A stretch of 5,308 nt of DNA, from contig JASLAV010000742.1 in NCBI GenBank assembly GCA_030146905.1, positions 1-5,308 of the forward strand, given 5' to 3'. The notes beneath the pieces were generated by a model, which ran no database searches, was not told where the DNA came from, and saw only the letters and a list, made by a program, of their open reading frames with translations. A program made the position numbers and the translations under genes. Positions 1-5,308 of the stretch are shown here, in pieces (the first letter of the stretch is position 1; each line of letters begins with the position of its first letter). The DNA is from Lentzea sp. (lineage in GTDB: Bacteria > Actinomycetota > Actinomycetes > Mycobacteriales > Pseudonocardiaceae).

Positions 1-237
1 TCACTGCGGATCCACACAGGACCGCGCCGTGCCGGCCGGGTGGTGCTGGTCGTGTTCTGGTCGCTCGCCGGGGCGGCGACTCTCGCGTTGGGCCTGGTCC
101 TGTGGGGTGTCCCGCTGGCGCGGGAAGGCCTGGGCGCGGACGAGTGGGTGATCTACCTCGGCGCGGGCGCGTTCGCGTCGGCGGGGTCGCTGATCGCGGC
201 GCTGACCTTCCTCGCGTGCTGGCGGCGGATCGAGTGA
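1..237 (+). CDS. Small two-helix membrane protein, 3' end (5' end outside window)
   Basis: The frame is open from the first base to a TGA at 235-237. Two hydrophobic segments are visible, one beginning VVLVVFWSLAGAATLALG and a second around YLGAGAFASAGSLIAALTFL. A short polar loop containing REGLGADEW separates them, and the protein ends in a basic tail CWRRIE. The residues before the first helix (HTGPRRAGR) are basic, as expected for a cytosolic N-terminus. The GTG codons at 40 and 43 would remove this basic stretch and have no ribosome binding site, so the true start probably lies left of the window. I do not recognise the family. It could be a DUF-type integral membrane protein of about 80-100 residues. 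The function is unknown. Confidence 0.55.
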   Translation, partial: SLRIHTGPRRAGRVVLVVFWSLAGAATLALGLVLWGVPLAREGLGADEWVIYLGAGAFASAGSLIAALTFLACWRRIE

Positions 238-284
238 CAACCAGTTGATCTCTCGTGCGTCCTGGTGTGTGGAGAGGTTTCCAA

Positions 285-293
285 AAGGAGGGG
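285..293 (+). promoter_or_regulatory. Strong Shine-Dalgarno that sets the TTG start of the beta-lactamase
   Basis: AAGGAGGGG lies here and matches the 16S 3' end closely. The AGGAGG core ends 10 bases before TTG at 302. The alternative in-frame TTG at 245 has no comparable site and would place 19 non-signal-like residues in front of the signal peptide. I looked for a promoter between 238 and 284 and saw no convincing -35/-10 pair. Confidence 0.75.
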
Positions 294-301
294 ACAGGAC
301 G

Positions 302-1183
302 TTGAGCGTTGACCGACGAGCGGTGTTGGCTCTGGGCGCAGGGGCGGTGCTGGCCGTGGCCGTGCCCGCCACGGCACAGGCCTCGCCCACCACCGGAAAG
401 TTTCGCGAACTCGAACGGCAGCACAACGCGCGCCTCGGCGTGTTCGCGACTGACACCGGCACCGGCCGCACGGTGCTGCACAGGGCGGACGAGCTCTTCC
501 CGATGTGCTCCACGTTCAAGACCATCGCGGCGGCCGCGATCCTGCGCCGCGACCACGACGGGACGCTGCTGGGCAAGGTGATCACCTACACGCAGGCCGA
601 CGTCGACAAGTCCGGCTACGGCCCGATCACCGGCAAGCCCGAGAACCTCGCGAACGGCATGACGGTCTCGGCGCTGTGCGAGGCGACCATCGCCTACAGC
701 GACAACTGCGCGGCGAACCTGCTGCTCAAGGAGTTGGGCGGCCCCACGGCGATCAGCCGCTTCAGCCGGTCGATCGGTGACCCCGTGACGCGTCTCGACC
801 GCTGGGAGCCGGAGCTGAACTCGGCGGAGCCCGGCCGCACGACCGACACGACGTCGCCGCGCGCCATCGGCCAGAGCTACGCGCGCCTCACGCTGGGCCA
901 CGCGCTCGCCCGCGCGGACGCCGACCAGCTGACGAAGTGGTTGCTGGCCAACACGACCGGCGGCAACCGCCTGCGCGCAGGGCTCCCGGCGTCGTGGCGC
1001 TGGGGCGACAAGACCGGCACCGGCAAGTACGGCACGACCAACGACGCCGGCATCGCGTTCCCGCCGGACCGCGCGCCGATCGTGATCGCCGTGCTGTCGA
1101 CCAGGGAGGACGAGCCGGAGGGCGCGGCCGACGAACCGCTGCTGGCCAAGACCGCGCAGATCGTGGCGTCGGCTCTCAGCTGA
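302..1183 (+). CDS. bla: Class A serine beta-lactamase, Tat-type signal peptide
   Basis: This 293-residue exported enzyme should hydrolyse beta-lactams through an acyl-serine intermediate. All class A signatures are present. The S-x-x-K motif is MCSTFK, with Ser70 and Lys73 in both native and ABL numbering. The SDN motif is YSDNCAAN (native Ser133, ABL 130). The omega loop WEPELN carries the general base (native Glu169, ABL 166) and Asn170, with ABL Arg164 and Asp179 also present. KTGTG gives Lys234-Thr-Gly-Thr237. The N-terminus VDRRAVLALGAGAVLAVAV followed by ATAQA fits an RR-type (Tat) signal peptide cleaved after about Ala27. Family knowledge: actinobacterial class A enzymes such as mycobacterial BlaC are Tat-exported. 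Oddities: Cys at ABL 69, 123 and 133, with Ala at 77, so the TEM 77-123 disulphide cannot form. Residue 238 is Gly, so a carbapenemase-type 69-238 disulphide is also absent. No BlaI/BlaR or AmpR-type regulator is visible. A monocistronic unit is likely, since a terminator follows. The substrate spectrum cannot be read from sequence. Confidence 0.95.
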   Translation: MSVDRRAVLALGAGAVLAVAVPATAQASPTTGKFRELERQHNARLGVFATDTGTGRTVLHRADELFPMCSTFKTIAAAAILRRDHDGTLLGKVITYTQADVDKSGYGPITGKPENLANGMTVSALCEATIAYSDNCAANLLLKELGGPTAISRFSRSIGDPVTRLDRWEPELNSAEPGRTTDTTSPRAIGQSYARLTLGHALARADADQLTKWLLANTTGGNRLRAGLPASWRWGDKTGTGKYGTTNDAGIAFPPDRAPIVIAVLSTREDEPEGAADEPLLAKTAQIVASALS

Positions 1184-1199
1184 TCGGCTGCTCCACGAC

Positions 1200-1229
1200 A
1201 GGGCCGATCCGCCTGCGCGGGTCGGCCCT
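1200..1229 (+). terminator. GC-rich hairpin terminator after the beta-lactamase
   Basis: AGGGCCGATCCGC (1200-1212) pairs with GCGGGTCGGCCCT (1217-1229). This makes a 13-bp stem with a single G-U pair and a four-base loop CTGC. It begins 16 bases after the bla stop. There is no U-tract beyond a TT, which is normal for actinobacterial terminators. It separates bla from the downstream glycosidase gene. Confidence 0.85.
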
Positions 1230-1316
1230 TGCTGCGCCGTGCGGCCCTAGCCGTGGCATCGCCTCACCCGCTAGCGTTCAACGCGAATCTCGTTCACGTT
1301 CCCAAAGGCGGCGGCG

Positions 1317-3014
1317 ATGCGGCGAGCGGTTCTCCTGGCGGTCCTGTTCCTCTTCTCGGTGGTGGTCACCCCGGTGCGGGCGGAGTCGTTCGACGGCTCC
1401 GAGCTGCGGGTCTCCGGCGGTGTCTTCCGCGACGAGCACGGCCGCGAGGTGGTGCTGCGCGGCTTCAACGTCTCCGGCACGGCGAAGCTGGCCGAGAACC
1501 GCGGTCTGCCGTTCGCCTCCGTCGCCGACGCGCGCAGGTCGGCGCAGGCGATGAAGCAGCTGACTGGTGCGAACGCCGTGCGGTTCCTGCTCACCTGGGC
1601 GTGGATCGAACCGCGGCGCGGCGAGATCGACCACGCCTACCTCGACGGCGTCACGGCCCAGCTGCGCGCGTTCACCGACCAGGGCGTCCGCGTCTACCTC
1701 GACTTCCACCAGGACCTGTACTCGCGGTACCTGTTCAACCCCGACAGCTGGTACACCGGCGACGGCGCGCCCGCGTGGGCCGCGAGCGGCTACCCCAGGG
1801 AGTCGTGCGGCATCTGCGTCCACTGGGGCCAGAACATGAAGAACAACAACGCCGTCACCGCCGCGACCTACGACTTCTGGCACAACCGCGACGGCGTCCG
1901 GGACTCGTTCGTGAACGCCGCCGGGGAGGCGCTCCGGCACGTCCGGCAAGCCCTGTCCGCCACGGAGTTCAAGCTCGTCGTCGGCGTCGACCCGCTCAAC
2001 GAGCCCTACGCGGGCAAGTACGACAGCGGCCAGACCTCGCAGACGTGGGAGCGCGACCTCCTGATGCCGTTCTACCAGCGGTTCCGGGCGGAGATGGACG
2101 AGGCGGGCTGGTCGGCCAAGCCCGCGTTCGTCGAGCCACTGGTGTTCTGGAACCAGAACGTGGACTTCTTCGCGGAGCCGGGCGGTCTCGCGCTGGTGCC
2201 GGCGCTGGGGGAGCGGTTCGTGTTCAACGCGCACTTCTACGACGGCAAGGCGCAGTCCGGTGTCCTGATGCCGGGCAAGGCGGGCGACGGCCAGTACGCG
2301 CAGGCGTTCGGCACGATCCGCGACCGCGCGCGGGCGCTGGGCACCACCGCGATCGTCTCTGAGTTCGGGCACCCGGTCTCCGGCTTCACCTCCGACAAGA
2401 CGCCGTCCGTGCTCAAGGCGATCTACCAGGGCCTCGACTCGGCCGCGCAGGGATCCCGCTGGTGGTCGGCGCCGCGCGGCACGGTCGTCTCCGGCAGCCA
2501 GTGGCACTGGGACACCAACTACGGCCGCCACCGCGAGCTGATGAACGACAACCCGGACAAGGTCAAGACCGACGGCGACGCCATGAACGACGAGCACTTC
2601 TCGGCCGTGAAGCTCGACGCGGCGGGCACCCCGGTGCTCACCGTCGACCGCGCCCTGGTCGACCGGGTCTACCCGCAGGCCGTCGCGGGCACCACGCTCG
2701 CCTTCACCTACGAGGACCGCGCCTACCAGACCTGGCAGCAGGTCCCGCTGCCGAACGTCCGCGCGCTGGTCGGCTCGGCCCCGTTCGCCGTGCTCGTCTG
2801 GGACTCCGACGGTGGCACGGCGCCGACCGAGCTGCACCTGCCGGAGTCGCTGCGTTCGCCGTTGGTGGTCAGCTCGGCGTCGGCGACCACCGAGGGCGGC
2901 AAGCTGCTGCTGCGAGCGGGCGCCGGACGCCAGTTCGCGCTGGTCACAGCCGCGTCGGGCGGGAACACGGCCGCGGCGGAGGCCGAACTGCGGCAGTGGT
3001 ACGTAAGCTGGTGA
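1317..3014 (+). CDS. Secreted GH5 glycoside hydrolase, endoglycoceramidase-like
   Basis: This 565-residue enzyme most resembles the GH5 endoglycoceramidase group, which cleaves the bond between the oligosaccharide and ceramide of glycosphingolipids with retention of configuration. Residues 1-22 form a Sec signal peptide (MRRAVLLAVLFLFSVVV, cleavage after VRA). The catalytic (beta/alpha)8 barrel spans about residues 30-405. It opens with the GREVVLRGFNVSG strand and includes LDFHQDLYS (129-136). The general acid/base is Glu229 in DPLNEP, and the nucleophile is Glu349 in VSEFG. NAHFYD (304-309) and QWHWDTNYG (395-403) look like active-site strands. The spacing between the two glutamates is close to that I recall for Rhodococcus endoglycoceramidase II. 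Residues about 430-545 look like the beta-sandwich C-terminal domain of this group. Cys164 and Cys167 could form a short disulphide. The ATG is preceded by AAAGG (1304-1308) with eight bases between. The stop at 3012-3014 is one base before the sirtuin start, so the two are probably one operon. The subfamily and the exact substrate (glucosyl- or galactosyl-ceramide, steryl glucoside, or another glycoside) are not settled. Confidence 0.88.
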   Translation: MRRAVLLAVLFLFSVVVTPVRAESFDGSELRVSGGVFRDEHGREVVLRGFNVSGTAKLAENRGLPFASVADARRSAQAMKQLTGANAVRFLLTWAWIEPRRGEIDHAYLDGVTAQLRAFTDQGVRVYLDFHQDLYSRYLFNPDSWYTGDGAPAWAASGYPRESCGICVHWGQNMKNNNAVTAATYDFWHNRDGVRDSFVNAAGEALRHVRQALSATEFKLVVGVDPLNEPYAGKYDSGQTSQTWERDLLMPFYQRFRAEMDEAGWSAKPAFVEPLVFWNQNVDFFAEPGGLALVPALGERFVFNAHFYDGKAQSGVLMPGKAGDGQYAQAFGTIRDRARALGTTAIVSEFGHPVSGFTSDKTPSVLKAIYQGLDSAAQGSRWWSAPRGTVVSGSQWHWDTNYGRHRELMNDNPDKVKTDGDAMNDEHFSAVKLDAAGTPVLTVDRALVDRVYPQAVAGTTLAFTYEDRAYQTWQQVPLPNVRALVGSAPFAVLVWDSDGGTAPTELHLPESLRSPLVVSSASATTEGGKLLLRAGAGRQFALVTAASGGNTAAAEAELRQWYVSW

Positions 3015-3015
3015 A

Positions 3016-3882
3016 GTGCGAACAAGGCCCACTCTGACCTGGTCCAACCCGGGCCCGTCGCTGCCGCGCACCTCCACCCTCACCGACGTCGTGCCGATCG
3101 TCGCCGAGGGCGGGGTGCTGGTGCTCAGCGGCGCCGGCATCTCCACCGAGTCCGGCATCCCCGACTACCGGGGTGAAGGCGGGTCCCTGCGCAAGCACAC
3201 CCCGATGACCTACGAGGAGTTCACCTCCAGCGAAGCGGGCAGGCAGCGCTACTGGGCGCGCAGCCACGTCGGCTGGCGCACCATCGCCCGCGCGCACCCC
3301 AACGCCGGCCACCACGCCGTCACGCGGCTGCACCCGTTGCTGTGCGGTGTCATCACCCAGAACGTCGACGGCCTGCACCAGGCCGCGGGCTCGCCGGACG
3401 TCGTGGAACTGCACGGCGGCCTTGACAGGGTGATCTGCCTGGACTGCAAGCGGCTGTCGCCCCGCATCGACCTCGACCACCGCCTGCGCGAGGCGAACCC
3501 GGGCTTCGCCGCCACCACCACCGAGATCAACCCGGACGGCGACGTCTTCCTGCCGGAGGAGGTCGTGCGCGGCTTCGAGGTGGTGCCGTGCGCGGACTGC
3601 GGCGGCGTGCTGAAGCCGGACGTCGTGTTCTTCGGCGAGAACGTGCCCCGTCCCCGCGTCGAGCAGTGCTACTCGCTCGTCGACAACGCCCGGTCGTTGC
3701 TGGTCCTCGGGTCCTCGCTGACGGTCATGTCCGGCCTGAGGTTCGTGCGGCGCGCGTCCGGGGCGGGCCTGCCGGTCGTGATCATCAACCGTGGCGAGAC
3801 GCGGGGCGACCCGTTCGCGTCGCTGCGCGTCGACCTGCCGCTCGGCGAGTCGCTCACGGAGCTGGCGGACGCGGTCCTCTAG
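3016..3882 (+). CDS. NAD-dependent protein deacylase, sirtuin family, class II (SIRT4-like)
   Basis: This 288-residue cytosolic enzyme should remove acyl groups from lysine using NAD+, giving nicotinamide and O-acyl-ADP-ribose. Visible motifs are GAGIS (39-43) with ESGIPDYRG for NAD binding, TQNVDGLH (114-121), and the catalytic histidine His133 in ELHGG. The structural zinc is held by Cys141, Cys144, Cys192 and Cys195 (CLDC and CADC). GSSL (232-235) and IINRG (256-260) complete the Rossmann fold. The long insert between the cysteine pairs, with NPDGDVFLP, and LKPDVVFFGENVP match the SIRT4-type class II group rather than the CobB type. The start is GTG 3016. The N-terminal RPTLTW segment is, as I recall, shared by actinobacterial homologues, so this start is better than GTG 3091. 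No Shine-Dalgarno is seen, and initiation probably depends on coupling to the gene ending one base upstream. The target lysines and the preferred acyl group cannot be told from sequence. Confidence 0.93.
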   Translation: MRTRPTLTWSNPGPSLPRTSTLTDVVPIVAEGGVLVLSGAGISTESGIPDYRGEGGSLRKHTPMTYEEFTSSEAGRQRYWARSHVGWRTIARAHPNAGHHAVTRLHPLLCGVITQNVDGLHQAAGSPDVVELHGGLDRVICLDCKRLSPRIDLDHRLREANPGFAATTTEINPDGDVFLPEEVVRGFEVVPCADCGGVLKPDVVFFGENVPRPRVEQCYSLVDNARSLLVLGSSLTVMSGLRFVRRASGAGLPVVIINRGETRGDPFASLRVDLPLGESLTELADAVL

Positions 3883-4235
3883 TTCTGGGAGCGGAACTGG
3901 TCGAGCACGCGCCGTTCCCGCTTCGTCGGACGCCCGGCGCCGCGGTCGCGCCGCGCGATCGGGATGTCCGGCGGTGGCGGGGGAGTGCGGTCGATGAAGC
4001 ACGTGGCCGCGTCCGCCGCGCCGACCCGCTTCTGGATCACCCGCACGACCTCCACGATGCGCGTCTTGTCGTCGACGCGGGCGCGCACGTGGTCACCGGG
4101 TACGACGATCGTGGAGGGCTTCGCCGGCTTGTCGTTGATGCGCACGTGACCGCCCCGGCACGCCTGGGCGGCATCCGGGCGGGTCTTCGTCAGCCTGACC
4201 GCCCACAGCCAGCGGTCGATGCGCGTGGACTCCAC
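3879..4235 (-). CDS. S4-domain RNA-binding protein, Hsp15-like
   Basis: This small basic protein of 118 residues binds structured RNA. In E. coli the related Hsp15 binds free 50S subunits that carry a stalled peptidyl-tRNA and helps recycle them. The S4 domain covers about residues 4-55: TRIDRWLWAVRLTKTR, then CRGGHVRINDKPAKPS and VVPGDHVRARV, the usual helix-turn-strand pattern. After a proline run (PPPPP, 85-89) comes a basic tail with GRPTKRERR. The start is GTG at 4235, since STRIDRWLWAVR is the conserved N-terminus. The longer frame from 4319 would add 28 unrelated residues. An AGGAG at 4255-4251 is 15 bases from the GTG, which is long, and a weaker GGCGGG sits directly in front. Its stop TAG is interlocked with that of the convergent sirtuin gene (4-bp overlap). 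No operon partner is visible. The role in stalled-ribosome rescue is inferred from the family. Confidence 0.88.
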   Translation of the reverse strand: MESTRIDRWLWAVRLTKTRPDAAQACRGGHVRINDKPAKPSTIVVPGDHVRARVDDKTRIVEVVRVIQKRVGAADAATCFIDRTPPPPPDIPIARRDRGAGRPTKRERRVLDQFRSQN

Positions 4236-4244
4236 CCCGCCATC

Positions 4245-5051
4245 ATGGCACTCCTGCGGATCATCAGGCTTCCGGCGGTCCCACCGGTGGCGCGTCCGGC
4301 ACGTGACGTCGGGCCGCAAGGCGCCCTCGGCGCGGACCCTGTCGACCAGTGGGGGACGAGGTCCTCGGTCAGGCCGTGCCCCGCGCGCTGCGGGCGATGG
4401 CGGGTGAGTCCAGGCTGTCGCTGGGCACGGGCTCGCTGGCCGAGTACGCGGTCTTCGAGGCGGACACGCCGTTGCTGACGCGTCGTCCGCCGGGGCTGGA
4501 CGTCGTGGACGCGGCCGCGCTGGTGACGACAGGGCTGACCGCGCGGGCGCTCCTCGTGGCGGCCCGGCGAGACCGCGCTGGTGGTGGGAGCGACAGGAGG
4601 TGTCGGCACGGCGCTCGTCCCGCTGCTCGCGGCCGCGGGCGTGCGCGTCGTCGCCACGGCCACCGCCGCCGACGCGGCCCTGCTGAGCGGTCTCGGTGCC
4701 GCGGCGGCCGTCGGGTACACCGACGCCTACCCGAGGGACGTCGACGTGGCGTTCAACCTCGCGGTGCCGGGTGATCGGCTCGACACGATCGCGCGGGGGC
4801 GGTCCGCTCCGGCGGCAGGCTGCTCACGATCACCTACCCCCTGCCGGAGCGCGACCGCGACGACATCGATCTGGAGTTCGTGCTCGACCTCGACGGCGTC
4901 CTCGGTGGCATGCGCGAGGTCGCCGAGCTGGGCCGCCGGCGGCGTGCTGCCCGCGACGATCAGCCGCCGCTACACCCTCGATGAAGCGCCGGTGGCGTGC
5001 GTCGACTTCCTTCGCGAGCACATCACGGGCAAGCTCGTCGTCACGACGTGA
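4245..5051 (+). pseudogene. Broken MDR-family (zinc-type alcohol dehydrogenase / quinone oxidoreductase) gene
   Basis: The relic would have encoded an NAD(P)H-dependent medium-chain dehydrogenase/reductase. Recognisable pieces lie in alternating frames. From 4349 to about 4558 (frame 2): VGDEVLGQ, GSLAEYAVFEAD and DAAALVTTGLTARALL. From about 4560 to 4793 (frame 3): RPGETALVVGATGGVGT, the Rossmann nucleotide-binding loop, and VDVAFNLAVPGDRLDTIA. From 4799 to about 4940 (frame 2): AVRSGGRLLTITYPLPERD. From 4941 to 5051 (frame 3): GVLPATISRRYTLDEA and ITGKLVVTT. The three junctions fit, in order, a net +1 change near 4559, a duplicated dinucleotide near 4794-4796, and one extra base near 4940. 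Upstream, frame 3 from ATG 4245 contains RIIRLPAVPPVARPA and ADPVDQ, a possible remnant of the N-terminus. Normally about 45 residues separate such an NPVD-like motif from VGDEV, and these are missing. The 5' boundary is therefore uncertain and 4349-5051 is the secure part. Each piece keeps high GC at third positions, so the decay is recent or partly sequencing error. Confidence 0.8.
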
Positions 5052-5308
5052 CAGTGTCCAGTGTGGACTTCAGGCCGAGCATCCGTGCGAGCCCCGACAG
5101 TTCGAGCACCTTCGTCACCTGGGCAGATGCCGTGGAGATGCGCAGGCGGCCCGCCGCGGCGGAGGCACGGGCGTGGCCGCGCACGAGAGCGCTCACACCG
5201 CTGGAGTCGCAGAAGGTGACCGCGGACAGGTCGAGGACCACGTAGCGGTGTCCCTGGCCGAGGAGGCGGTCGAGGCGGGCGAGCAGTCGTTCCGAGCCGG
5301 AGCCCGCG
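5041..5308 (-). CDS. STAS-domain anti-sigma factor antagonist, partial (N-terminus outside window)
   Basis: The last 88 residues of a SpoIIAA/RsbV-type protein are visible. These proteins bind an anti-sigma factor kinase when unphosphorylated, which frees a sigma factor. The kinase switches them off by phosphorylating a serine. The core motif here is YVVLDLSAVTFCDSSG, with the DSSG phosphorylation loop at visible residues 34-37, followed by an alanine-rich helix (VSALVRGHARASAAAG) and the strand RLRIST. The C-terminal segment VTKVLELSGLARMLGL is the usual last helix-strand of the fold. The frame stays open to the window edge with ERLLARLDRLLGQGHR, the helix before the DLS strand, so about 20-30 residues are missing. 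It ends in TGA (5043-5041), inside the tail of the convergent MDR relic. No cognate RsbW-like kinase is visible in the window. Which sigma factor it controls is unknown. Confidence 0.9.
   Translation of the reverse strand, partial: AGSGSERLLARLDRLLGQGHRYVVLDLSAVTFCDSSGVSALVRGHARASAAAGRLRISTASAQVTKVLELSGLARMLGLKSTLDTVTS

Noticed and set aside
238..284. A sigma-70-like promoter before the beta-lactamase (TTGATC at 245)
   Set aside because: No acceptable -10 hexamer lies 16-18 bases downstream, so it is a chance match.
1..585. A 194-codon minus-strand frame at the left edge
   Set aside because: It is antisense to the membrane protein and the beta-lactamase start, with Arg-rich low-complexity translation.
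1230..1303. A promoter before the glycosidase gene
   Set aside because: TTG- and TAG-containing hexamers occur, but no correctly spaced pair was found. A promoter is expected here because a terminator lies just upstream, but it cannot be placed.
1278..3158. A 626-codon open frame on the minus strand across the glycosidase gene
   Set aside because: It is antisense to a well-supported GH5 gene. Its translation is low-complexity (R/V/G/A/D-rich) with no recognisable domain. High GC at third positions routinely opens such antisense frames.
2944..4002. A 352-codon minus-strand frame across the sirtuin gene
   Set aside because: The composition is Arg/Ala/Val-rich without motifs, and it lies antisense to the sirtuin, whose NAD and zinc motifs are all intact.
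3588..4478. A 296-codon plus-strand frame over the sirtuin end, S4 gene and relic
   Set aside because: It crosses two real genes in another frame or strand and encodes no known motif. Only a short piece near 4245-4347 may be an MDR remnant.
4349..5051. Programmed ribosomal frameshifting in the MDR gene
   Set aside because: It would require three separate shifts of different sizes, with no slippery heptamer or clear downstream structure at each. Together with the missing N-terminal domain, gene decay or sequencing error is simpler.
1..5308. CRISPR array, transposase, attachment site, tRNA or a defence island
   Set aside because: I saw no spaced direct repeats, no terminal inverted repeats, no recombinase motifs and no cloverleaf. 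The sirtuin is a SIRT4-type deacylase standing alone, without the partner domains (STAND, TIR-SLOG, HerA) of defence sirtuins.

Overview
The window is about 70% GC. Its genes have strong G/C preference at third codon positions and use GTG and TTG starts, and it carries Tat- and Sec-exported proteins and a STAS-type anti-sigma antagonist. This points to an actinobacterial chromosome. The protein style is closest to Pseudonocardiales such as the Lentzea/Saccharothrix group, but that placement is inference and not a measured result.

Left part (1-1316): the 3' end of a small two-helix membrane protein, then a complete class A serine beta-lactamase with all four signature motifs and a Tat-like signal peptide. 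It starts at a TTG behind a strong Shine-Dalgarno and is closed by a 13-bp hairpin terminator (1200-1229).

Middle part (1317-3882): a secreted GH5 glycosidase of the endoglycoceramidase type, followed after a single base by a class II (SIRT4-like) sirtuin, so the two are probably co-transcribed and translationally coupled. The sirtuin ends head-to-head with a minus-strand S4-domain RNA-binding protein (Hsp15-like). The two stop codons are interlocked in one palindromic CTAG.

Right part (4236-5308): a plus-strand MDR-type (quinone oxidoreductase-like) dehydrogenase that is broken. Its reading frame changes at three places (near 4559, 4794 and 4940), and its N-terminal substrate domain seems to be largely missing. 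Its tail overlaps by 11 bp the tail of a minus-strand STAS-domain anti-sigma factor antagonist that runs off the right edge.

The genes do not form one evident pathway. The exported beta-lactamase and glycosidase act outside the cell, while the sirtuin, S4 protein and STAS protein are intracellular housekeeping or regulatory proteins. I found no CRISPR array, insertion sequence, tRNA, rRNA or phage feature, and no convincing sign of a wholly new system. The points of most interest are the decayed MDR gene, the glycosidase-sirtuin coupling, the unusual cysteine set of the beta-lactamase and the very tight convergent gene ends.
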